A stretch of 64,000 bases of DNA from Diadema setosum (taxonomy: Eukaryota; Echinodermata; Echinoidea; Diadematoida; Diadematidae): NCBI GenBank assembly GCA_033980235.1, contig CM067065.1, positions 5,473,328-5,537,327 on the forward strand, given 5' to 3'. Shown piece after piece: positions 35,765-47,270 of the stretch (positions within the stretch are counted from its first letter, which is position 1; every line of letters starts with the position of its first letter). A program made the position numbers and the translations under genes. The notes beneath the pieces were generated by a model. That model had not been told where the DNA came from, searched no databases, and saw only the letters and a list, made by a program, of their open reading frames with translations.

Positions 35765-37607
35765 TTAAATGAATATATAAAGTCTTTGTGGAGTACAGAG
35801 AGCTATCTCACCACTCTCAAACTCTTGTAGGTAGTACCAAAATCTTCCTGATGTTTTTATTTGGAAAACACTGATGAGGCTGTGCACGTGCTCCAAATTT
35901 CTCGTGTATCGATCGATGCTGACAAGACCCTCCTCGTGTTTCACCCAGGCTACAATAACCGAATCATCTCGACAAAGAGCTGGGTAGGCATACATATCCT
36001 TCTCCATCAAGACATTCTGCTTCTTTCCCTTACCATCAAGGCTGACGACAGCTAATCCATGTGTCAGTATCAGTTTCTCTGTGTTCTGAAAGGAGAATAA
36101 TTGCAGGGGTGTATATCCATAACACATCATACTTCTTACAGCCTTACCACCCTGTGGCGTAAATACCTGGATCTTCTTGAGTTCCCTATAACCCACGTAG
36201 ATATTATCATCTTTATCAACAGTGACACCACCAGACCCTCATACCAGGATACTCATCGTTTTGAACGTGACGTCAAGCTTCTTCCACTGTGGGGTGTAGA
36301 GTGACACCTTGCCATTCATTTCGCGTACTACACTTCGGCCATCAGACAGGAATCCATTTCTTATGACTTTGACGTTCTTCAGCAGTCAGCACGGTCTGCT
36401 TTAACTTGCCATCAGGGGAGTAGAGATGGATTCCGCCATTATACGATCCCACCGCCATCTTTCCGCCTGGTGCACGAGCGATACATTCCATGCGACATTT
36501 GCTAGGGAGCTCTACGTCTGCTATGACTCCCCACGTGTAACCTTTCAACTCTCCAAGACAAAGTTCATTTAACGTCTCGTGTCTACGGAATGAAATTTGA
36601 GCTCGTTCGGTCACACCTCTCGGTGATCAGTCGTCAGGATCATCTCGTCCCAGATAGCTCCTCAAGTTCTCGCACAGCGTGTCGTGTGCAAACAAGGCGT
36701 CTTTCTCCAGCGGTACCTTCATGCCGTTATTTACCAAGTCTTCCATAGCGGTCATGTGACTGATTGTTTACCGACTCTCTTCCTCCAGGACTTGTAATTC
36801 CTTTCCGAGTTTTTCAGACCAATGTTTTACTTGACTTTTCAGGGCTTCTCTTCTGACTGACAATAGCTTCATGTATTCCTCGTAAGTCTTATCGATTTCA
36901 TCATTGAGCTTTCTAAACATACTTGTTATTTCATTGCGTTGCGTCTCTATGAACTCAATATGATTTTCAATGGTCGTTTTCTTTGATTTTACTCCTTTTT
37001 TCAACTCATTGATATTTTCCATCAATTTCTCCTCATGGATAGCTGCCTCTTCGATATCATGTCCTGCTTTTGAGTGTCTTAACATCCCACACTTACAGCA
37101 GACGTACTCCCGACATCCAATGCAGAAACACTCCTCATCCTCGTTAGGATGTTTCTTACATTTCCGTCGCCTCTTAAGCGGAACTTTTCCCGAGAGCACC
37201 TCGCTCATGGGCACCACTTTGTGGTTGGAGAACGGTTTCCAGATAGAGTGGCCTTTCCCACACGAATCACACATATATTTCCCACAGTCCTGACAGTAGG
37301 ACACAACTGGCGACTTGTCGTCCAACTCACAATCTGTGCATGTTGGAATCTTGGTTTTCACTTCGTCCTGGAGAGATCTTAGCGGTATGTTTGTTTGTAA
37401 CGTATCCACATCTCCACTTGGTAGGGGCGTTCCTTTCCTGCGTATTGGGCATGTTATAGTTTGCTGGTCGGGCTGAGTTTGAAAGATACGTTGGAGACAG
37501 TCTTTGCAGAACGTGTGAGAGCATGTCAGTGATTTAGATTGGTTGAAAAGAGTCAGGCAGATAGGACATTCCAGATTCTGGCTGACGATCTGATGAAACG
37601 TTGCCAT
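35765..37607 (-). pseudogene. TRIM-2: decayed TRIM paralogue
   Basis: Homologous along its full length to TRIM-1 and TRIM-3 but broken. The last RING cysteine is Arg (CPIRRK; C56 lost). The first frame stops at TAA after the coiled-coil word EEESR (about 36768), where TRIM-3 has CAA. A TGA follows in the DD-SPR word (about 36628). A 7-bp insertion (near-duplicate ACTGCTG) shifts the frame at about 36380. A further TGA lies near 36239. The last 143 codons are then open to a TAA at 35765. Upstream, the acceptor AG present in TRIM-1 and TRIM-3 reads GG, an 8-nt deletion removes the alternative CAG, and the conserved 5' flank is absent, with a LINE relic nearby. One 37-bp repeat unit lies downstream at 35454. 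Confidence 0.9.
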
Positions 37608-37889
37608 GTTGTCCAATAGCAAAAGAAACATGTGGTAAACAGTGGTAAACGCATCGGCAAGTGAATATGTCTCTTGTTACCGAAAAGCACTTAATCAAAT
37701 AAACATTACTAAGGTTGTTCCAGTTTATAAAAAGGGTAATAATAACATCGTTTGACTCCTATTTCCGAAATCTTCTAGCATTTGGTATACTCTCGTATAA
37801 ACAAATTTTCAACTAAATGTAGATTTTGTATGTGTGTGTGTGTGTGTGTGTGATTCTCAGTTTGAATCTGGGAAGAAAAAAAAAATCTG

Positions 37890-38480
37890 CAATTCATGCT
37901 CTGTTCCCTTTTTTGACAAAGTATTCCACGCAATTGATGATTTGTCACATGATCGGTTGAAATATTCCTGTGCCCGTGTAAAGCCTTTGACACTATTTAC
38001 CACGATATATTATACTGTTATACTATCGCATTACGGAATATATACGTGAAAAAGCCTTGAACTGGTTAAGTAGCTATTTAACCGACAGGAAACAGTTTGC
38101 TAATATCAATCAGCTGCCAGTAGTTTTAAGTCTAGTTGAAAACACTATCTTGCTGGGTCCTTCAGGGAATTTTCTTGGGCCCACTTTTGTTTATTCTTTA
38201 AAAAATGATTTCAAAATTTCTTCTAACATGTTGTCCTTTCTTCTTTTTGCCGAGGATTCCAACATTTTCTTTCCACATCGAAATTCTCAAGCCTTTTAGA
38301 TGATAGTGAAGAGAGAACTGAAGTCATTTCCAATATGGATTCAAGGAAACAAGTTGTCTTTCGATGCAAGCAAAATCAAATGTGAGTATGTAAATAATAT
38401 GTGTTTTACCTCAGTGGCAATTGAAGTACATGAAAATAAGTGTGCTGGAACTGTCCACTGTGTCTCGAGTGTAAGACCGG
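37890..38480 (+). pseudogene. CR1/L2-like LINE reverse transcriptase relic
   Basis: Frame-shifted plus-strand pieces spell a LINE RT: AFDTIYHDIL-like at about 37985, EKALNWLSSYLTDRKQFANI at about 38050, LGPTFVY-like, then LLFAEDSNIFF at about 38240, where functional enzymes read FADDTN. The E replacing the first catalytic Asp, plus at least two frameshifts and a stop at 38297, show it is dead. Continuation (ELKSFPIWIQGNKLSFDASK) follows to about 38410. It lies just upstream of the TRIM-2 start, where block B has the conserved 5' flank, so the insertion is linked to loss of that flank. Confidence 0.75.
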
Positions 38481-38769
38481 TGCAGTTTAAGTAATCAAAT
38501 CAAAATCTTATAATAGCGATAATATCCTCCAGCAATATCGTATATAAATATCGTCAAGTAAAAAGAGAATATCACTTACAATTTGGAATGAGACAAATTA
38601 TCATTACGAATTTTGTGTCTATATGGATGTTTGTATATAATGTGACTAGGTGCCCTTTAGTCTTTACAAAATATTATCATTAAGACGTATATTAGATCTA
38701 AATATTTCGATTTTTTTATTTCATGACGATACGGGCTTCCCTGGTCTTAGGAGACACAAGAGAACTATT

Positions 38770-39140
38770 ATTCGTTACGAGAACTATTATTACCAATTCA
38801 GGATATGCTATCCCAGAAATAATGATGCTTGTCCACAAATGTTAGGTTACTTATAATCCCGGGAGGAAATATTACTTTTATGTGTAAAACTTTTCTTAAT
38901 ATATGAGGTAAATATATATAAGAAGATTCATTTACCTCATATCTCAAAAAAAGATTAAGACATAAAGAAAATATTTCTTTTCTTGATATATCACGTGAAT
39001 AAATGAAATATTCATTCACCTCATATCTCAAAAATGAATGAGACATAAATCAAATATTTCTTCCTGGTATTTTTAAGTTACCTAACAGAACCGGCAACAG
39101 TATTTTTGGGATAGCATATCCTTCAATAGTAACGAATTTC
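38770..39140. repeat. Large foldback with GGATATGCTATCCCA arms
   Basis: The left arm (38770-38880) and right arm (39045-39140) are inverted copies: ATTCGTTAC, GGATATGCTATCCCA, ATGTTAGGT and GGAGGAAATATT all recur reversed. Between them are two direct copies of a roughly 90-bp unit containing CACCTCATATCTCAAAAA. TTCA flanks GGATATGC on both sides, a possible 4-bp duplication. Part of it (25.30-25.41 kb) has a degraded match in block B. Confidence 0.65.
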
Positions 39141-39623
39141 TGTCGATTTTTTTTTTTTTTTTTTACAAAAGCGTTGCATAAAAGTACAAATGAGTAAAAA
39201 AAGAAAACCAAAAGTTGTTCTGTATACTTAACAATAAATTGCGTTCATCTTACTGTGTGACTTAAGGCAGTCAGTTGTTATCTATATGAAATCACTGAGG
39301 ATTCGATGTCCTTTCTAGGCTATGAATTCTATGAATTTCTATGAATTTATGAGGCAATGAGAAAGACTTGACTATCATGATTGGCTTTTTAAGCGCTTTC
39401 CACCCATTTTACCACTCGTCATTAGTTCAACATTCTGTTCATTACAGTGTTGCCAGTGTTACTGTTGTGACGATATTATTGATGGGATGTTTTCATTATT
39501 TATCTCCAGGGTAGCATCCTTTTATTGTGATCAGAACACTTAAACCTCAATTTCGGATGACACCCCCTCTTTATCCTCCCCCTCCCAAATGAATAGACAA
39601 GAAAGAAACAAAAATCAACAAAC

Positions 39624-39690
39624 GCCCCCCCCCCCTCCCCCCCCCCCCGCAAAAAAAAAAGAAGAAGAAGAAGAAGAAGAAGAAGAACAA
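39624..39690. repeat. C-run, A-run and (GAA)n
   Basis: Consecutive C-run, A-run and AAG/GAA repeats form a low-complexity purine/pyrimidine tract. Confidence 0.9.
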
Positions 39691-40475
39691 TGACTGATCA
39701 TGTAACAGTCAGGCGCTTTCTTCCAGTAGCTCTCCTTGTTAATGATTTTCCTGACACGTAGAGTTTTACAAATAATGCACGATCGCTAGATAATTGAGTC
39801 TCTTTTGTTTGGCTAGTAATTGTTTTTTTTTTCTGTTATGATTTCACTAATTTGAGGTAAACATGATTAGTCAAACAACGTACACTGTGTTCATATTTGC
39901 AATAGAGTTGACAAATTATGCGAAACCAAAAAAAAAAAAACAAAAAAAAAACCCGACAGATCCATAAGAATGTGACAATTATGCTGTATGAAAAAAAAAA
40001 AGAAATATTAATCGTAGTTTCCACTTGAAATAAATCAATGTCTAACAATCTTTATCACGGATTTGTGCAAAGGGATGGGAAGTAAGGGCATTAAGACATG
40101 CGTATAAAACTCGACACACGTCAGGCCTCGTTAGGACTTTCCTTTTTAATGATTTAACTGTGTAGGCTGCTTAATTACCTTCTTTGTATTTCTTTAACAA
40201 CCGAAACAAAAGAGAGGGGTGGCTATTCATGCTTTTATGATATTCGAAACTCGATCAGAGTGTCGACAGATGACGTACAAAATTACTCGAAGAGATGTTG
40301 AAATGCGCATCCAATTTGACCATCATGTAAAGTTCTTAGGACACAAGAGTCACTTATTGAGATTATATATATATATCTTTTATTCGCACAATTAAAGGCA
40401 ATCAAATAACATAGAAATCACATATACAATAAATAAACATGACAAAAAAATATTAACAGATTTAAAAATCACGTT

Positions 40476-42758
40476 TCAAGTCAAACACAAGGAATCAATA
40501 ATTTCACATAATTCGGTTCGATTAAAAAGATCACAATGTTTGACCCCATCCCTAATGTCTACTAAATCCCTCACTGACTGGGCTTTACACTGTAACTCAC
40601 TGTCTATATTTAAACTGATATTGTTATACCCAACATTAAGGCGCTCAGCCTCCTTCACATTACTACAAAAAATAGAATTCGGATTTAGGCATGCAACCCT
40701 AATGGTAGATTTCAGCAAATTTGAACCAAAATGAAGTGCTTTGCTATGAAATCTCATAAAAATCTGTACGAGCTTTTGCTCAAGGGGAACACTATTAGAT
40801 AATTCAGCCACAAGATCACAATGAGTTCTATTACTTATCTTCCATATCTTTCTCAGAGCCTTTCTCCATGCAATACAAATATCACTAAATCCCTTACTCA
40901 AAACAGACCAAATAGGTGAACCATAAAAACTACAGCAATATTGCTTAAAAAGCTGACACTGTAAAGATGAGTAAATATGTCCAAAATCCGATCTGAAAAT
41001 GTTAAAACTTCTCCAAAACTGAGCAATGGCTTCATGTACACAACTTTCCTGATCAACAGTACTCAAACAATGTCCCAAATGAGTAGCCCTTTGAATATTT
41101 GAGACAGAAGTACCATTCACTATAACTTGGCAATCTATAGATGGGTTGCCTTTTCCCTTAAAAATCAAAAACTGACTCTTCTTACCATTAAATAATATAT
41201 CATGTTCTTGAGCATAATTTTCACATATATCTATCAACTTTTGTAAACCCCTTTTTGTTGGGGCTAATAGTGACAAATCATCTGCATAACCCAGACAGCC
41301 TGCATAACTGTCACCCATTGTACATCCAATTCCACTCTCCTGAAGTCTTAAAAACAAATCATCAACATATACCAAAAACAATACAGGGGATAAAACCCCA
41401 CCCTGTTTTACTCCATTCTGCACAGAAAATCTATCTGAACATTTTAAGCCCCATCTTACATATAACATTTGATTAATATATAAACTCACCAACACCCTCA
41501 AAATTGCTGGAGATATATTCCTTTGCAACAGCTTTCTAAAAAGTACTGAATAATTCACCCTATCAAATGCCTTAGATGCATCTAATAACATGACATATAC
41601 ATCACTTCTGTTGTAATTATAATAAGAGATAACCTCAGACATAACAAATGTGCACTGAGTTGTTGATGAGTGCTCTTTAAATCCAAATTGCATATCGGAG
41701 GTTCTCAAATGATCTTTTTCCAAAAATAAAATCACCCAATCAAATACCTTTCCAATAATACTGCTGAGAGTAATGGCTCTATAATTATCTGAACAAGCCA
41801 AAGATTTTCTTTTGTCCTTCGGTATAGGAACCATGGTGCCCCATGACATGCTGGTCGGACAGACTCCATGAACTACCATACAATTAAATAAACATGTCAA
41901 CCAAACAATCAAAGAGTTTGTTCCATTTATAACATGATCAGAATACATACCCTCATCGCCCCCACTTTTACCACTTTTCAATTTTGCTATGCCCTCTCTA
42001 ACATGATTAACAGTTACCATATTCTCTAACCCCTCAACCATTAATTTCTTATCAATTTCCTCACAAATATCCTTAATCTCATGAGACTCATATGGTACTG
42101 AATTATAAAGACCATTATACTTTGCACTAAAAACCTCTGCAATACTCTCCTCACCACTTAAACCATCAACTGTATTAGCACATAAATTATTTTTTCCCTT
42201 TAATTTCTTAACCTCTTTCCATAAATCTCTATACCTATTATCACATAATGCAGCACCCATACTTTCCATTCTTAACAATTCAGAGTCTCTAATAACCTTC
42301 CTAACAGCTCTGTGATATCTAGCCCTACTCAACCTATGCTGGTCAGCAATCTCACCAACATGGGGGCAACCAGATGCCTTCCAGTGGTGATGCCACATAA
42401 GAGATTCCTGTCTTAAGGGCTCAACATATTCACTCCAACCAGGAATATTTTCGCATTTCCTACTTGCCTGACTGTCCTTACTTGGACCAGACTTGGGGAT
42501 GCATAATTCAGAAGCATCAATACATGCTGAAATGATATCCTGATATAAACTGTTTACATTATCAAGGTGCTCAATACAATGTACATTTGTGCAGGTTAGC
42601 ACATCCTTATTATAGACAATCCTATCCAACATATTATCCAGAGTAGCTTTATACTGTAAAATATGTTCATTTGAGGCTCTTTCCCATACTAATTTCTGTA
42701 CATTTGGTCTATGCGCATACCGGTAATCACTGTAAATTACCTCCACATCAATAACCAA
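40476..42758 (-). CDS. LINE reverse transcriptase (ORF2 C-terminal part)
   Basis: A 760-residue uninterrupted frame. Upstream of 42758 it remains open through the endonuclease tail (SDHVPVEL), so the given start is not a true initiator. RT motifs: VPIPKDKRKSLACSDNYRAI (motif 1/2), FGFKEHSSTTQC, YVMLLDASKAFDRV (motif A Asp), NGVKQGGVLSPVLFLVYVDDL (motif B), CLGYADDLSLLAP (motif C, both Asp present) and FNGKKSQFLIF. The C-terminal part has SFYGSPIW and AWRKALRKIW, typical of ORF2 proteins that lack RNase H. The enzyme would copy LINE RNA at a nicked target. All visible RT catalytic residues are present, but the frameshift and truncation mean the copy is not autonomous. Confidence 0.9.
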   Translation of the reverse strand: MVIDVEVIYSDYRYAHRPNVQKLVWERASNEHILQYKATLDNMLDRIVYNKDVLTCTNVHCIEHLDNVNSLYQDIISACIDASELCIPKSGPSKDSQASRKCENIPGWSEYVEPLRQESLMWHHHWKASGCPHVGEIADQHRLSRARYHRAVRKVIRDSELLRMESMGAALCDNRYRDLWKEVKKLKGKNNLCANTVDGLSGEESIAEVFSAKYNGLYNSVPYESHEIKDICEEIDKKLMVEGLENMVTVNHVREGIAKLKSGKSGGDEGMYSDHVINGTNSLIVWLTCLFNCMVVHGVCPTSMSWGTMVPIPKDKRKSLACSDNYRAITLSSIIGKVFDWVILFLEKDHLRTSDMQFGFKEHSSTTQCTFVMSEVISYYNYNRSDVYVMLLDASKAFDRVNYSVLFRKLLQRNISPAILRVLVSLYINQMLYVRWGLKCSDRFSVQNGVKQGGVLSPVLFLVYVDDLFLRLQESGIGCTMGDSYAGCLGYADDLSLLAPTKRGLQKLIDICENYAQEHDILFNGKKSQFLIFKGKGNPSIDCQVIVNGTSVSNIQRATHLGHCLSTVDQESCVHEAIAQFWRSFNIFRSDFGHIYSSLQCQLFKQYCCSFYGSPIWSVLSKGFSDICIAWRKALRKIWKISNRTHCDLVAELSNSVPLEQKLVQIFMRFHSKALHFGSNLLKSTIRVACLNPNSIFCSNVKEAERLNVGYNNISLNIDSELQCKAQSVRDLVDIRDGVKHCDLFNRTELCEIIDSLCLT

Positions 42759-42793
42759 TTCAACTGGAACATGGTCTGATATTAAGTGATTGT

Positions 42794-43468
42794 CTATAAT
42801 ATGACATAATGATAGATGATGTTAATGCAGAGGAAATTAAAAAAATGATCAATTCGTGAATTAGATCTCCCGCCAATAAAAGTATAAGGAACAATTGCAT
42901 TCTCAGCATCAATCCCTATAGATAAACCTACATTGTCAGTGAACTGTTTCAAAACAACAGAATGTGGAGAATTTCTAGAAAAATCAGTATTTAAATCCCC
43001 TCCAAACAATATGTGTGAGGGATTAATTCTATGTATAATTTGTTCTACTTCATCCAAAATTTCCACAAATTCCTCATCTTGACAATTATTATCACAAGGC
43101 ATATAAGCATTGATAAGCAAAAAATCACATAAATTCCCACATTTAAGACGACCGGCACACAGCCTGTTATGTTTGCATTCTACTTCATCCAAACTAAACC
43201 CTGCTAAAGCATTGTATAATATAGCACAGCCACCATAGGGTCTTCCTTTTAACATAACATTCTCCGACATAGAACTTTTGCCAATCAGTTCTACATTATC
43301 CCCACATTTCTTCAGTTTACTTAATTGACTATTATACAAACAATGCTCCTGTATAAAAAGGACATCATTATTCGACATCAACAATTGCATAAATTCATAT
43401 TTTGGCCCAGAATCCTTAAAATGCTTACAATTAAAACTACATATTTTTAATTTATTTTTAGTCAGCAT
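42794..43468 (-). CDS. LINE apurinic-type endonuclease domain
   Basis: A 224-residue frame begins MLTKNKLKICSFN about 77 nt after the ORF1 stop. Endonuclease landmarks appear in order: CSFNCKHF, VLFIQEHCL (catalytic Glu), RPYGGCAILY, INAYMP, ILFGGDLNTDF (Asp and Asn of the active site) and SRIDHFF. The frame is lost after SRIDHFF. The last motif, DNHLISDHVPVEL with the catalytic His, is found in the reverse transcriptase frame just downstream. A frameshift therefore separates endonuclease and RT, which should be one protein. Confidence 0.85.
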   Translation of the reverse strand: MLTKNKLKICSFNCKHFKDSGPKYEFMQLLMSNNDVLFIQEHCLYNSQLSKLKKCGDNVELIGKSSMSENVMLKGRPYGGCAILYNALAGFSLDEVECKHNRLCAGRLKCGNLCDFLLINAYMPCDNNCQDEEFVEILDEVEQIIHRINPSHILFGGDLNTDFSRNSPHSVVLKQFTDNVGLSIGIDAENAIVPYTFIGGRSNSRIDHFFNFLCINIIYHYVIL

Positions 43469-43545
43469 ATAAAAATATGTAAAAAAGGAAAAATAAACTC
43501 AAAAAGTCTATACATCACTGTCCATAGTCCATACTGTCCATACAT

Positions 43546-43764
43546 TTACTGACTCTTCTCGATGTCATGCTCATTTCTTCTATTAAACCACCGTCTAATA
43601 CACACACCATGTGGCCATAGTTCTGGTTCTAAAACTTTTTGCTCCTCATCCTTGCTCACAGTAATGTGAAATGAGTTGAATTTTGCATCACCATGGCTCC
43701 TCTGCTCGATACTAATCAGCTCGATACTAATTATACCACTAGCAACGAAAACTTGGTATCTACT
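43546..43764 (-). pseudogene. LINE ORF1 C-terminal remnant
   Basis: A 72-codon open stretch ending TAA carries FNSFHITVSKDEEQKVLEP and then LWPHGVCIRRWFNRRN. This matches the WP-G-V-x-+RRW ending seen in ORF1 proteins of many invertebrate LINEs. The direct repeat ISIEL-ISIEQ marks a short internal duplication. An in-frame TGA ends the stretch upstream, and no zinc-knuckle part is found, so the ORF1 is truncated or decayed. Confidence 0.6.
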
Positions 43765-43869
43765 TCAGAAAGTACCTCCATGAATAGACAGGATGTTGAT
43801 ACAAAAACATTCCTAGACGCACTCGTAGACGCCATCTGAAAAGTCGGGGATTATGAGCATAATAGAGAA

Positions 43870-46849
43870 GTTCAAAGGTCGATTACAGACAGTCTCTTTT
43901 TTTTTTCTGCACCGGTCCATAGAATGCATTATAGTAATGTGCTTCGTATGTATTACGTAACCGCTTTTACGGATCCCAATGATTTTATGGTTGTTGGGAA
44001 TCGAATATGCAAGTTCTCATGTACTTGTTACGAACATGTATTACAGAATTTAAACTTCGACAATGACATACGCTGCAATAAAGCGAGAAAGAAGACATAC
44101 GGCAGAAGTTTTTTTTTTCTCTCTCTCTCATACGCTTAGAATTCACAAATAAAAATTATGATGTTCAGTATTTGATGTTTGCAGCATTTCAGAGAGGCAG
44201 TCAAAATAAAATTACATCCCATATTACGACGATACCGACAACGGTGATGTCGACTGTTTAGTCTTTCTTGGTTCTAGTTTTGTATGACTTCTTCATAATA
44301 TGCTAATTTTCGGCTATAGTCGCTCTGTCAATTATTTATAAGTCAAAGTTCACAAGTCAAATGATTTCGCGATCATTGAGTTGCAATGGTTTTAGCAACA
44401 CACTACCGTTTTGTAGCTCATCGATTTATAATCAGTAGAATATGGTAACTCATGCCTTAAAAAATTAAACTTTTTTTTAATTTAAATTTGTTGAAAGCAC
44501 TCCAAATTTGCGAAGTGATGATTCAGTTTTGCGAGAGACGGAGATGTGATAACCCGTCGCTTCAATTGAACATTGTACTTTGTTTAGGAGCAAGGAATTT
44601 TAAGCAATAAAAGCATGAAATGTTCTTGTCCATCTCATACTGATATGATCAAATATTTTCATGCTGCTATTGAAGTGGTTAACGCACTTATCATGGCTGC
44701 GTATTTTTCATAATAATTGCATTATACATCTCTGTATTTAGGTACACCTAATTGCATTCATTCCTTTAGACTTCGTGAAATCGCATTTTCATATTCATAA
44801 ACGATTGCACCAAATGCTCGTTTCCTTTATACATTATGCTTATTGAATGAGAATAGTACTTCATTTTCTGTCTTTTATCGGGGGATGACTGGTACACACA
44901 ATAAAACAAAATGTTGATTTACACTCATGACATAAGAAGATCATTTCAGCAAAATTAACCGTCTGCTATGAGAGATCGAAGAATGTCGGGAGAAATGTCG
45001 TTTATTTCAACAAACATATCGTCTTTTCGTTATTTTCTGAAGTGATGTAATGATTTGAGACCTTCAAGCTTGTGTGGCATGTGCTCGCCGTTCTCCCATG
45101 GTCATGTCGTCTTCTTCTATCAGCTGCCGGGTGGCCAACCTTTTTGTTTCTAATATGAATGAGCTTCTCCGACGAACTCGAAAATGCTCACCTGCTCACC
45201 TCGATGGGCATTCTAATTTGAATTGTGCTAATGCTACATTTTTTTGAAATGATAGGACATAGTGAAAGGCAAACGAGGTTGAATGAACATCTTCATGGCG
45301 ATATCTTTTTTTTTTCTTTTTTGTTGGCTATTTTGAATTTATACGTAACTACGAAATTGGAAGGCAAACGTACACAAAAAATGACTGCAAAATCTTTGCA
45401 TAATGTTGTACTCTTTTGCCCCTTTTTTTTTGCCGTTTTGCTCTTCCTTTGTAATACATTTGTTTCAATTATTGCTCCTTCATTTTATCTCATTACATCT
45501 CATCACTTTCCTTTCCAGCTATCCCCTTCTTCATTCCCATATACAAACCTGTAGATTGAACATAATCATTGATGGTGATGATCTCTTCTCCAAGATACTC
45601 TGCCCATTATGTATACATACATATACATATGTATACATATATAAAACGTAGAAAGATATTACCAAAACACAGGTTGTAGGCAAACCTCATCTTGTATAAT
45701 TTTACATTACGTTTGCAAAAATCTTTTCAGATTATCTACCATCCATCAAACAAAATTTAGATGACCTGCCTATTTTTCTCTCCTTTTTTTACTTCTCATC
45801 GTATAGACTCCCATGTTTCATATGAAGAGCTCATACATGTTCTGTCAACTGCCTTGAACAGGACCGGTGTATTATTCTTAGTTTTTTTTTTTCTGTGTAA
45901 GAATTAACGACACTCATTTAGGTTGGTGATTACTTTTTTATAATAATTAAATATATGTCTTGTATCACTGTGTGAAATCTCATTTCACTTGATACATAGT
46001 GAATAGTATCTTCCCGACATTACGTTGAAGTTGTAAGGGAATCGTAAGATCGCACAGAAAAATGGCAGCATCAAACCCCGATAATAAACTCACAAATCCA
46101 CTCGGTGATCTCTTTTATGCATCCCATGAAAACCTATTATAAGTCGCATAATCGAAATTTGTAGGTAGTCACGACTGATATATTTCAGGAAGCAAACTTC
46201 TTTATACAGACTTCTTCAGGGGATGGCAGGTATCGCGCAAGCGTGGATTATGCATTTTTAGTCGTCTCAAAGAAAGTTAGAAAGATGCAAAGATTTATTT
46301 GAATATTGAACATTCCAGGCTCTTGTCAACTTTATGGGAATTACTGAAACAGAACCAAGAAATAAACTCAAGTGGACGTTATTCTATTACGAAATTCGAC
46401 TTTGATAAATCAGTACCACCAATTCTACTTGTGATATTACATCGTTGATGGTTTGCCTAGTGTTGAAATAAAGCCACGTGCTTCTGTTACAGACACGCGA
46501 GCTTTGTATTTGGATACAAGTAGCAGGGACAAACAAGTTGTTACAGAATTTCAAACGTTGTATACAATGAATAAACTTCCTTCTGTTTCCAAATTCCTTG
46601 ACTAGCTATGGTAAGGAATTTTGTGAACAACAGTAAGTTAAGAGTGGGTTCGTGTGCTTTTGATATCGCCACAATACGAGATTTACTCGCCGTGTCTTAT
46701 AGTCGTGTAAATGGAAATACGCAAGCCTGTACACAATCCTCCGACCGATCGCTTTTCATTGAAAGACTTTGAAGGCTTGTGATCAACGAATTACAGTTTC
46801 CATAAAAGATTGCCTCCATGAATCAGTAAATTCAAGACAATAACGTATT
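43870..46849. other. No gene recognised
   Basis: AT-rich sequence between the LINE and block D. Short frames only. T-runs lie at about 44110 and 45307, and a TATACATA-rich stretch at 45610-45645. No match to the duplicated blocks was found. Confidence 0.4.
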
Positions 46850-47270
46850 AGAAATTTGCGACACCCTCGGCATAGCCTGGTGCCTAATAATAAAAGACGC
46901 TATTCATTTGAGTTGACGAGGGAACGTAAATTGGCGATCGCAGAGTACGTGAAGTTCAAACCGCGCGCGCGAACACAGATAGCGAAGGGAAGCGACATTA
47001 TTATTCATAAGCGGTCGTCATTCATCCAATCAGAAAGCGGATTCCTACACCGCATACACGGCAATTTGATGATTGGGTAAAGCGGGACCGTAAGTCACAC
47101 ACCCTTAGTAAACCCTCGGTTCGGGCTCGATTTTGGAAAACCTGTCCGTCTGTAGGGGTGTTCGCTCGCCAAAGCAAACCGTCCTGAACGGGAAGACCAC
47201 ATTTAGTCTGAGTGTACTCGCACCTTCCTACAGGCGAAAGGGACAACAGGTCGTGAGTTTATGTTTACAT
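46850..47270. other. CpG-enriched stretch
   Basis: Compared with its surroundings this stretch holds many CpGs (for example CCGCGCGCGCGAACAC near 46960). It lies at the left edge of inverted block D, about 3.3 kb before TRIM-3 on the same strand. It could be a distal promoter or an unrecognised repeat. No TATA or exon could be assigned. Confidence 0.3.

Larger units (their letters stand above)
26105..40140 (+). repeat. Duplicated block C (carries the TRIM-2 pseudogene)
   Basis: Colinear with block B, with several private insertions: a hAT-like MITE (26508-26671), the 29985-30243 MITE, the 31.4-33.6 kb composite insertion and the LINE relic at 37.9-38.5 kb. Its last part (39.76-40.14 kb) matches 25.69-26.06 kb in inverted orientation, so the block end was locally inverted or joined to an inverted copy. 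No other gene was recognised in 26.1-35.7 kb. Confidence 0.8.
40350..43764 (-). mobile_element. 5'-truncated non-LTR retrotransposon (EN + RT type)
   Basis: The order on the minus strand is ORF1 tail (43764-43546), AP-type endonuclease (43468-42794), reverse transcriptase (42758-40476) and an AT-rich 3' UTR with AATAAAAG. It ends in an ATAT repeat at about 40362-40376. This is the ORF1/ORF2 layout of I/jockey/CR1-group LINEs. ORF1 is cut off at its 5' side. The element sits at the end of block C. No clear target duplication was found, although GATTAT occurs near both ends. Confidence 0.85.
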
